From an uncultured Chlorobiaceae bacterium (GTDB lineage: Bacteria; Bacteroidota; Chlorobiia; Chlorobiales; Chlorobiaceae), in assembly GCA_903940125.1 (NCBI GenBank), contig CAJAJL010000123.1, positions 1 through 64,000 of the forward strand: 64,000 nt of DNA, read 5' to 3'. Below the pieces are notes generated by a model. The model had not been told where the DNA came from. It made no database searches and worked only from the letters and a program-made list of their open reading frames with translations. Of this stretch, positions 56,679 to 64,000 are shown one piece after another (position 1 is the first letter of the stretch; each line of letters opens with the position of its first letter). A program made the translations under genes and the position numbers.

Positions 56679-56906
56679 TTACAGTTTTTTATACAGACCA
56701 TTAAACCCGTAAACCAGCATAATAAGACCTCCAATCAGAGCCGACCATGAATAGATATCGGGAATAAAAAGAATACTGTTAAGGATACCGAAATCGGGCG
56801 CAAGAAGAAGAATCAAGTCTGCACCAACGAGAATCACAAGAACATGAAAAACGCTTACCTTGACGTTAGGTTTGCTATTATTGCCCGGTTTGTTAGCTTT
56901 GCCCAT
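56679..56906 (-). CDS. Hypothetical small membrane protein (75 aa, two predicted TM)
   Basis: [25 protein letters not shown]...[22 protein letters not shown]. Confidence 0.5.
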   Translation of the reverse strand: MGKANKPGNNSKPNVKVSVFHVLVILVGADLILLLAPDFGILNSILFIPDIYSWSALIGGLIMLVYGFNGLYKKL

Positions 56907-56928
56907 AGCTCTTTACAAAAATTATATC

Positions 56929-57993
56929 ATGAATATTCTAGGCATAGAAACCAGCTGTGACGAAACATCAGCGGCTGTACTCAGTAACGGTCGGGTACTG
57001 TCAAATGTTGTCAGTTCACAACGCTGCCACTCAGCCTTTGGTGGCGTAGTGCCGGAACTGGCTTCGAGAGAACACGAACGGCTTATTGTTTCCATTACGG
57101 ATTCTGCCGTAACTGAAGCCAATATAACTAAAAATGAACTTGATGTCATAGCAGCTACTGCCGGGCCAGGTCTCATCGGTGCCGTCATGGTGGGTCTTTG
57201 TTTCGCTCAAGGCATGGCCTATGCACTCGGAGTTCCTTTTGTACCGGTCAATCATATTGAGGCTCATATATTTTCGCCTTTTATCAATGAAGGCGACTCA
57301 CATCACGCTCCTGAGGAATCATTTGTGTCTCTGACGGTTTCCGGAGGACATACTTTGCTGGCAGTTGTTGCTCAAGATCTTTCCTACCAGGTTATTGGCC
57401 GGACGCTTGATGATGCCGCTGGAGAGGCTTTCGACAAAACTGGAAAGATGCTCGGTCTCCCCTATCCGGCAGGACCGGTCATCGATAAGCTTGCAGAAAA
57501 AGGAGATCCGGCTTTTCATAAATTTCCCCGCGCGCTTACTTCGCAATCAAAGACAAGCAAAAGCTATCTGAGCAATTTTGATTTCAGCTTTTCCGGGCTG
57601 AAAACTTCTGTACTCACCTGGCTTCAAAAGCAGACTCCAGAGTTTATAGAGCTCCATCTGCCCGATATTGCCGCATCTATCCAATGGGCCATCGTCAGTG
57701 TGCTGGTTGAAAAAACCATCGGGGCCGCCAGAAACCATGGCATAAAAAACGTTTCAATTGCAGGAGGAGTCAGCGCCAACTCTGCTCTCAGAAAAGCCAT
57801 GAAAGATGCATGCGATAAGGATGGCATCACCCTGCATATTCCCCCTGCTGTATACTCTACCGATAATGCCGCCATGATTGCCACTCTTGCCGGGGTCAAA
57901 CTGTCGCGAGGCATGAGAGCAGAGCATTGCTACAATGTAGCACCTTACGCAAGCTTTGCCGCTGGAGCACACAGCAAGGCAGGATTGAAATAG
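56929..57993 (+). CDS. tsaD: tRNA N6-adenosine threonylcarbamoyltransferase
   Basis: [39 protein letters not shown]. Confidence 0.96.
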   Translation: MNILGIETSCDETSAAVLSNGRVLSNVVSSQRCHSAFGGVVPELASREHERLIVSITDSAVTEANITKNELDVIAATAGPGLIGAVMVGLCFAQGMAYALGVPFVPVNHIEAHIFSPFINEGDSHHAPEESFVSLTVSGGHTLLAVVAQDLSYQVIGRTLDDAAGEAFDKTGKMLGLPYPAGPVIDKLAEKGDPAFHKFPRALTSQSKTSKSYLSNFDFSFSGLKTSVLTWLQKQTPEFIELHLPDIAASIQWAIVSVLVEKTIGAARNHGIKNVSIAGGVSANSALRKAMKDACDKDGITLHIPPAVYSTDNAAMIATLAGVKLSRGMRAEHCYNVAPYASFAAGAHSKAGLK

Positions 57994-58067
57994 TTCAATA
58001 AATACATTACATTGCTGATCATCAAAAAAAGCTCTGACGATTTTTATTTAAATATCACAACGCTCCT

Positions 58068-58421
58068 ATGCACAATCATATACTCTCTCTGTTTCTCTTT
58101 GCATCTCCTGCTGGAGGCCAGATGCCGAACCAGCTTATTCAGCTTGTCCCGCTTGTCCTTATCTTTATTGTCTTTTACTTTTTTATGATCCGTCCGCAGC
58201 AAAAAAAACAGAAGGATAGAGAAAAAGTACTCGACAGCTTGAAAAGAGGCGACAAAATTGTCACCATAGGCGGTGTTCACGGTACTGTTGCCGGAATCGA
58301 CACCGATAAAAAAACTGTTCTTGTACAGGTATCTGATACAACAAAAATCAAATTTGACCGCACAGCTATTGCCAATATTGATAAACAGGAATCAGGGGAT
58401 AAACTCACGACCAAGGAGTGA
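58068..58421 (+). CDS. yajC: Preprotein translocase subunit YajC
   Basis: [49 protein letters not shown]. Confidence 0.94.
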   Translation: MHNHILSLFLFASPAGGQMPNQLIQLVPLVLIFIVFYFFMIRPQQKKQKDREKVLDSLKRGDKIVTIGGVHGTVAGIDTDKKTVLVQVSDTTKIKFDRTAIANIDKQESGDKLTTKE

Positions 58422-59539
58422 CAAGTATAATGCAGCCAAGACCAGCTAAATTAGTATTAGAAAACGGATCCGTCTATAACGGGACAGCATTCGGGCATAT
58501 TGGTGAAGCAAGCGGTGAAGTTGTATTCAATACATCTCACACCGGATATCAGGAAATTCTTACAGACCCTTCTTATGCCGGTCAAATGGTATTGATGACC
58601 TATCCGCTGATAGGAAATTACGGGATCAATCCTGCCGATAATGAATCAAAAAAAATATGGGCTTCGGCCTTTATTGTTCGTGAAGTTTCGCGAATCTACA
58701 GTAACTACGAAGCGACACAGACGCTTGACGCATGCCTTAAGGATGCTGGCGTCATGGGGCTTGCCGGTATCGATACCCGTAAACTTGTACGGGAGATCCG
58801 CGAAAAAGGTGCAATGAGAGGCATTATTTCTGCTTTTGATGCAAACAATGACAGTCTGCAGGCGAAAGCCAGGAAGGTACCTGAAATGAGTGGCAGTGAT
58901 CTGGTTAAAACCGTTACCGTCAGAGAAAATTATACTCTGGAAAGAGACAATGCCCGTTTTCATGTCGCAGCGTTCGATTATGGCATCAAAACCAATATTT
59001 TGCGGATGTTGCAGGAATCCGGATGCCAGGTTACGGTGCTGAATGCAGAAACCACAGCCGAAGAGGTTATTAAGCTCAACCCTGACGGTGTCTTTCTGTC
59101 AAACGGCCCGGGTGATCCTTCAGCGGTAGGGTATGCCATCGAAACCATCAGAAAACTTACAGAGTACAACCGAACAACAAGGCAACTCCCCATCTTCGGC
59201 ATCTGCCTTGGTCACCAGCTTCTCTCGCTGGCTTTAGGTGCCGAAACCTACAAGTTGAAATTCGGCCACCACGGAAGCAATCATCCAGTAAAAAACCTTA
59301 CCAGCAGGCAGATAGAAATAACATCACAGAACCACGGCTTTGCGGTTACGATGGAGTCTCTCCCGGAATATCTTGAAATGACTCACCTTAACCTCTACGA
59401 CAATACAGTTGAAGGTGTCAGGCACAAGGAGCTGCCTTGCTTTTCAGTACAGTACCATCCGGAAGCCGCACCGGGACCGCACGACTCGCACTACCTGTTT
59501 GAACAGTTCACTGCGCTTATGGATCAGGCGAAAAACTAA
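58418..59539 (+). CDS. carA: Carbamoyl-phosphate synthase small subunit
   Basis: [59 protein letters not shown] glutamine amidotransferase motif. Confidence 0.96.
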   Translation: MTSIMQPRPAKLVLENGSVYNGTAFGHIGEASGEVVFNTSHTGYQEILTDPSYAGQMVLMTYPLIGNYGINPADNESKKIWASAFIVREVSRIYSNYEATQTLDACLKDAGVMGLAGIDTRKLVREIREKGAMRGIISAFDANNDSLQAKARKVPEMSGSDLVKTVTVRENYTLERDNARFHVAAFDYGIKTNILRMLQESGCQVTVLNAETTAEEVIKLNPDGVFLSNGPGDPSAVGYAIETIRKLTEYNRTTRQLPIFGICLGHQLLSLALGAETYKLKFGHHGSNHPVKNLTSRQIEITSQNHGFAVTMESLPEYLEMTHLNLYDNTVEGVRHKELPCFSVQYHPEAAPGPHDSHYLFEQFTALMDQAKN

Positions 59540-59584
59540 TTTTAACAGTATCTCTTTAATTTATTCAAACCACTTTCTGAAGAG

Positions 59585-60724
59585 ATGAAAAAAAGATTAT
59601 TTACACCAGGACCAACCCCTGTGCCCGAAAATGTCATGCTTCGCATGGCAGCCCCGATTATCCACCACAGGAACCCCGAATTCATGGAGATTTTGACACG
59701 GGTTCATGAGGATCTCAAGTATCTTTTCAGAACGACACAGCCGGTTGTAGTCCTCAGCTGCTCAGGAACCGGCGGTATGGAAGCCTCCGTTTCCAGCATT
59801 TTCAAACAAGGCGACAAGGTCATCACCATCAACGCAGGCAAGTTCGGTGAACGGTGGGGAGAGCTTGTACGAACCTTCACGGGGAACTGTGTTGAAGAAA
59901 AGGTTACCTGGGGCAGTGCCATTCAACCTGAGCGATTGTTAGAGCTGCTCAATGAGCATCCTGACGCCAAGGGTGTCTGTCTGACCCATTCGGAAACATC
60001 AACCGGTACCGCTGCCGATATCCAGACTCTCAGTGCTCTTATTCGTGAACACTCCGAGGCTCTTGTACTTGTAGACGGCATTACTGCGGTTGGAGCTCAC
60101 GAGTTCCATTTTGATGACTGGGGCGTCGATATCTGCATTACCGGTTCCCAGAAAGGTCTTATGATGCCTCCAGGGCTTGCACTGGTTGCCATTTCCGAAA
60201 GAGCGCAGGATATTATTAATGGCCAGAGCGGCAAAACTCAGTACTACCTGAGTCTTAAAAAAGCCTTGAAAGCCCATTCAGGTGACGATACACCTTTCAC
60301 TCCGGCAGTTTCTCTGGTTATCGGCCTTGACGAAGCCCTGCAAATGATAAAGGATGAAGGTATTGAAAATATCTGGAAACGTCACGAAAGTCTGGCCAGT
60401 GCCTGCCGCCAGGGATGCAACGCACTTGGCATGAAGCTGTTCAGCAACTCCCCTTCATTTGCCGTTACTCCGGTGTGGCTTCCCGAAGGCGTTAAATGGT
60501 CAGCATTCAATAAAGCACTGAAGATCAACAACGGCATCACGGTTGCCGCCGGTCAGGATGAGTATAAAGACAAGATTTTCCGTATTGCTCATCTCGGATA
60601 CTACGATGAACTTGACATGCTGACTGTCATCGGAGGCCTGGAAAGGGCGTTGAAGGAGATAAACTTCGATTTTGAAGTTGGAGTCGGAGTCAGCGCCGTG
60701 CAGAAAGCATTTCTTGGGAACTGA
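59585..60724 (+). CDS. Class V aminotransferase (alanine-glyoxylate / serine-pyruvate aminotransferase-like)
   Basis: MKKRLFTPGPTPVPENVMLRMAAPIIHHRNPEF; ITGSQKGLMMPPGLALV PLP-Lys motif. Confidence 0.9.
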   Translation: MKKRLFTPGPTPVPENVMLRMAAPIIHHRNPEFMEILTRVHEDLKYLFRTTQPVVVLSCSGTGGMEASVSSIFKQGDKVITINAGKFGERWGELVRTFTGNCVEEKVTWGSAIQPERLLELLNEHPDAKGVCLTHSETSTGTAADIQTLSALIREHSEALVLVDGITAVGAHEFHFDDWGVDICITGSQKGLMMPPGLALVAISERAQDIINGQSGKTQYYLSLKKALKAHSGDDTPFTPAVSLVIGLDEALQMIKDEGIENIWKRHESLASACRQGCNALGMKLFSNSPSFAVTPVWLPEGVKWSAFNKALKINNGITVAAGQDEYKDKIFRIAHLGYYDELDMLTVIGGLERALKEINFDFEVGVGVSAVQKAFLGN

Positions 60725-60753
60725 ATCTGAAGCAGGTGTACACATTGCAATAG

Positions 60754-60776
60754 CCGCCCTTCGGGGCGGTTTTTTT
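60754..60776 (+). terminator. Intrinsic terminator downstream of the aminotransferase gene
   Basis: CCGCCC-TTCG-GGGCGG followed by TTTTTTT. Confidence 0.88.
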
Positions 60777-60865
60777 ATGCACCTTGAGCTCTCTTTTTCA
60801 ACAGCCTCTTTTCTTTTTCAGACTTTGAATGCAGGTTCCTATCTTTGTAACAAAGCGTTTTCGTT

Positions 60866-61534
60866 ATGATAAAATTACCCGCACTTCTGCTCGTTATCAC
60901 ATTAATCTCTTCCATCCAGGAGATGCTGCGGGACTATCGACTACAATTGCAGGCTAATACCCTGTATGAAAAACATGACTACAGCAGAGCGGAATTGACA
61001 TTTCGACAACTGTTAAGCACCCTCCCTGAAGGGGAAAAAACAAGATCAACCACTTTCAATCTTGCCTGTACCCTTTACATGCAAGGCAAATATGCTGAAG
61101 CCACTGCCATGTTTGCCCACAAACCAAAAAAGGCAGGTGAACACCATGAAATAGAAATAAAATCTCTTTACAACGAAGGGAACTCACTCGCCATGAACGG
61201 TATCGAAACTACCGTGAAATCCCGCAAAATTGCGCTTTTCCGATACTCACTCGATCGCCTCAAATCAGTTCTGCTGAACAACCCGGATGACGGCGATGCA
61301 AAAATCAATTACGAAATTGTTCGACGTTACCTTCATGAACTTGAGGCACCAAAACTCTCATCTTCATCAAGAAAAGAAAACCACAGCAATACACAGCCAA
61401 AATCCGGCATCAGTCAGGATATGGCTAAACGTTTGCTGGAGCATGCACAACAGGATGAATCCTCACTGATGAGGCAGCTTCATCCAAATAAATCAACAGC
61501 GGCAAAAAGCGGCAGCAGCAACAGGGACTGGTAG
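60866..61534 (+). CDS. TPR-type protein, BatC-like
   Basis: N-terminal hydrophobic segment, TPR-like repeats, C-terminal QDMAKRLLEHAQQDESSLMRQ...NRDW resembling BatC C-termini. Confidence 0.6.
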   Translation: MIKLPALLLVITLISSIQEMLRDYRLQLQANTLYEKHDYSRAELTFRQLLSTLPEGEKTRSTTFNLACTLYMQGKYAEATAMFAHKPKKAGEHHEIEIKSLYNEGNSLAMNGIETTVKSRKIALFRYSLDRLKSVLLNNPDDGDAKINYEIVRRYLHELEAPKLSSSSRKENHSNTQPKSGISQDMAKRLLEHAQQDESSLMRQLHPNKSTAAKSGSSNRDW

Positions 61535-61537
61535 AGC

Positions 61538-62989
61538 ATGCATTCATCAAAAAAAGTGCTGCTGGTTTTTCTGCCATCGGAAAGCGGTGTTGACGGAGCA
61601 CGGTCACTCTACAGCGAGAATGAAAAGAATAATAACTCCATATTTTCCTGGTTCAACCGTTCGTTTAGAACCATCATCAAGCAAAGCCAGTTTGCTATTC
61701 CTCCGCTCTCACTGATGATTCTCAGTTCCATCGAGCTGGAGGGCATCGAACAATCGATCTGCGACATGCGGTTCGAAGAGTTCCCCTTTAACAAGCAGTG
61801 GGATCTGGTGGGCATCAGCGTACAGACCGGAATGGCCAAAAAGGCCTTTGCACTGGCAGACACCCTTCGTTCAAAAAGTATATCAGTAGTACTCGGAGGC
61901 CCCCATGTAACACTTTTTGCGGAATCGTGCAGATCGCATGCGGATGTTCTTGTGCTTGGCGAGGCTGATGATCTTTGGAAGGAGGTGCTCACCGATCTCA
62001 CAACCGGTACCATCAAACCCCTGTATCAATCCGAGAGTTTTCCTGATCTGGCACACTCAAGACCAGTCATGAAAACATCATTAATAAAAAACCGCTACTT
62101 TACCACCAACCTTATCCAGACCGGAAGGGGGTGTCAGCATAGCTGTGACTTCTGTAATGTACATGTGCTCAACGGCCACTCTCTGCGCAGAAGGGCTATC
62201 TCCGACATTGTCGCGGAAGTCGCCCGATTTAAAGCGAATGACCACAGGATATTCTTTTTTGTCGACGACTCTATCAATGCCGATCCAGCCTATGCCCTGG
62301 AGCTTTTCCGGCAGCTCACGTTCCTCAAAATCCGATGGTTCGGTCAGGCCACCACAACCCTTGGACAGCAGCATGAACTGCTTGAAACTTTTGCCCGTTC
62401 GGGATGTCAGGCATTGCTTGTCGGTATAGAAAGTTTAGAACCAAACAGCAGGAACGCTCATAAAAAGAACCAGAACAAAGCCGGTGAGCTCTCTCTTGCC
62501 ATTAAAACCATTAGAAATTCAGGTATAAGCCTTTATGGAAGTTTTATATACGGTCTTGACGGGGATACGCTTGATACGCCTGCGACGATCCTTGATTTCA
62601 TCAGCGATACTCGACTCGATGTTCCAGGAATAAATATCCTTCGGCCCATTCCCGGAACGCGAGTCTTCGAAAGGCTCAGAGAGGAGGGACGACTGCTGTT
62701 TGATCCACTCGATATCACTGCATACCGTTATACCTTCGGTCAGGAAATGCTGTATAGTCCAAAAAACATTCCGCTTGATGCCTTTATCGAAAGTTACTCA
62801 GCTCTTACCCGGCAGATATTCACCATGAAAAAATCAATAGCAAGGGGTATTGAGGCTCCAAGTTCAAAACCTGCCGTTTTGCTTTTTAATCTTTTTTATA
62901 CACATCTCTACAGCCTCTCCCGTCATGACCTGCAGCAACAGCTCAAAAAGAAGCCTATGGAAAAAACCATTTTGCCATACGCTGAATAA
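61538..62989 (+). CDS. B12-binding-type radical SAM protein (BchE/P-methylase-like superfamily)
   Basis: TGRGCQHSCDFCNVH (CxxxCxxC); upstream Rossmann-like VVLGGPHVTLFAESCRSHADVLVLGEAD; RPIPGTRVFERLREEGRL. Confidence 0.85.
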   Translation: MHSSKKVLLVFLPSESGVDGARSLYSENEKNNNSIFSWFNRSFRTIIKQSQFAIPPLSLMILSSIELEGIEQSICDMRFEEFPFNKQWDLVGISVQTGMAKKAFALADTLRSKSISVVLGGPHVTLFAESCRSHADVLVLGEADDLWKEVLTDLTTGTIKPLYQSESFPDLAHSRPVMKTSLIKNRYFTTNLIQTGRGCQHSCDFCNVHVLNGHSLRRRAISDIVAEVARFKANDHRIFFFVDDSINADPAYALELFRQLTFLKIRWFGQATTTLGQQHELLETFARSGCQALLVGIESLEPNSRNAHKKNQNKAGELSLAIKTIRNSGISLYGSFIYGLDGDTLDTPATILDFISDTRLDVPGINILRPIPGTRVFERLREEGRLLFDPLDITAYRYTFGQEMLYSPKNIPLDAFIESYSALTRQIFTMKKSIARGIEAPSSKPAVLLFNLFYTHLYSLSRHDLQQQLKKKPMEKTILPYAE

Positions 62990-63056
62990 TTTTTAAACTG
63001 TTGGTTATAAATTTCTAAACTATGCACGGTACAATAACTAAACCAGTATTCAGAAT

Positions 63057-63491
63057 ATGAACATGAAACCTTTCCTGCCTTGTTTGACCCTGGGCCTTGT
63101 TTTCCTCGGCGCATGCGGACTTGAGAAACCACCTGCCAGTCTTAAATTCCCTGAAGAAAAAAAAGAAGCTGCAGCATCTGCACCCGCTGCACCTGCTGCT
63201 GCACCTGCGGCTGAAAAAGCTCCAGCTGATCCGAAACTTGCTGCAGGAAAAGCCGTGTATGATACCAACTGTGCTGCATGTCACGAGGCAGGCATGATGG
63301 GCGCCCCGAAACCAGGCGACAAAGCTGCCTGGAGCGCACGTATCCCTCAGGGTGTAGAGACAATGTCTAAAAAATCAATCACAGGGTTTCAGGGTAAGGT
63401 TGGCGCTATGCCGCCAAAAGGAGGAAATGCCTCTCTGACCGACGAAGCGATAGGTAATGCTGTTGCCTTTATGGTCGACAAGTCGAAATAA
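63057..63491 (+). CDS. c-type cytochrome, predicted lipoprotein with Ala/Pro/Lys linker
   Basis: Lipobox LVFLGACG; heme motif CAACH; downstream MPPKGG. Confidence 0.9.
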   Translation: MNMKPFLPCLTLGLVFLGACGLEKPPASLKFPEEKKEAAASAPAAPAAAPAAEKAPADPKLAAGKAVYDTNCAACHEAGMMGAPKPGDKAAWSARIPQGVETMSKKSITGFQGKVGAMPPKGGNASLTDEAIGNAVAFMVDKSK

Positions 63492-63570
63492 CTGGAGTAG
63501 AACTTTGCTATTTGCATACACACAACATACGTTCCCACAAACCCACAACCATTATAAGGGAGGATTTTCC

Positions 63571-63906
63571 ATGTCTCGTTTCGTTTCAGCTGCACTTTGT
63601 GCACTCTTTGTTTGTTCAATGACCTCTGCCAATGCCAATGCCGCCAGTGATGCCAAAGCAGGTAAAGCTATTTACGACACCAACTGCGCAGCCTGTCACA
63701 AAGACGGCGTTATGGGTGCACCGAAATTAGGCGACAAGGCTGCATGGGCTCCACGTATCAAACAGGGTATTGCTGTATTGAACAGTAATTCAATCAAAGG
63801 ATTCAAGGGCAAGGTGGGTATGATGATGCCAAAAGGTGGCCATCCGAACCTCACTGATGTACAGATTGGTGATGCAGTGGCTTATATCGTCCAGCTGAGC
63901 AAGTAA
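63571..63906 (+). CDS. Soluble periplasmic c-type cytochrome, c-555-like (start 63571)
   Basis: Sec signal MSRFVSAALCALFVCSMTSANANA; CAACH; MMMPKGGHPNLTDVQIGDAVAYIVQLSK. Confidence 0.9.
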   Translation: MSRFVSAALCALFVCSMTSANANAASDAKAGKAIYDTNCAACHKDGVMGAPKLGDKAAWAPRIKQGIAVLNSNSIKGFKGKVGMMMPKGGHPNLTDVQIGDAVAYIVQLSK

Positions 63907-63930
63907 GAGCTTCAGCGTATAACCCTGAAA

Positions 63931-63954
63931 GGCGGGACGATCTCCCGCCTTTTT
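63931..63954 (+). terminator. Intrinsic terminator downstream of the c-555-like gene
   Basis: GGCGGGA-CGATC-TCCCGCC followed by TTTTT. Confidence 0.88.
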
Positions 63955-64000
63955 GGTTTTCTGCCGTAAATCTCACCCGCGACCTGATCATGACGCATCA

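Noticed and set aside
1-64000. CRISPR array or prophage
   Set aside because: No regularly spaced repeats, cas genes or phage structural genes were seen.

Overview
This window looks like a chromosomal segment of a green sulfur bacterium (Chlorobi/Chlorobiaceae). The lineage is inferred from dark-operative protochlorophyllide reductase genes (bchN-bchB-bchL), a tandem c-555-type cytochrome pair, and overall gene content. Layout: (1) the left edge carries a probable IS21-type insertion-sequence end that truncates an AAA_13/RloC-like ATPase gene; (2) bchNBL, a small MTH1187-family protein, purA, engB, cysS, a mannose-1-phosphate guanylyltransferase and rsmG; (3) about 20 kb of S10-spc-alpha and str ribosomal operons on the minus strand (rplQ to rpsL, including rpoA, secY, map, infA, rpmJ, tuf, fusA), with a tRNA-Gly(TCC) embedded between rplX and rplN; (4) a polysaccharide/membrane glycan cluster (YfhO, flippase, three glycosyltransferases, a methyltransferase); (5) HPr, GNAT, obgE, xseB, gatB, a SYLF protein, and a short ClpB that stops at the start of the M-domain; (6) Bat-type genes in three separate blocks (batA/batB VWA; moxR-DUF58-BatD-like; BatC-like TPR), separated by prc, tatA, an M16 peptidase, tsaD, yajC, carA and an aminotransferase; (7) a B12-binding-type radical SAM protein and tandem c-type cytochromes. 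Most of the window is ordinary core genome. I did not find a clearly novel multi-gene system. The best leads are the IS-truncated AAA_13 gene, the embedded tRNA, the short ClpB, the dispersed Bat genes, the lipoprotein/soluble cytochrome duplication, and a possible HsdS remnant. All calls come from reading the sequence; no database search was run.
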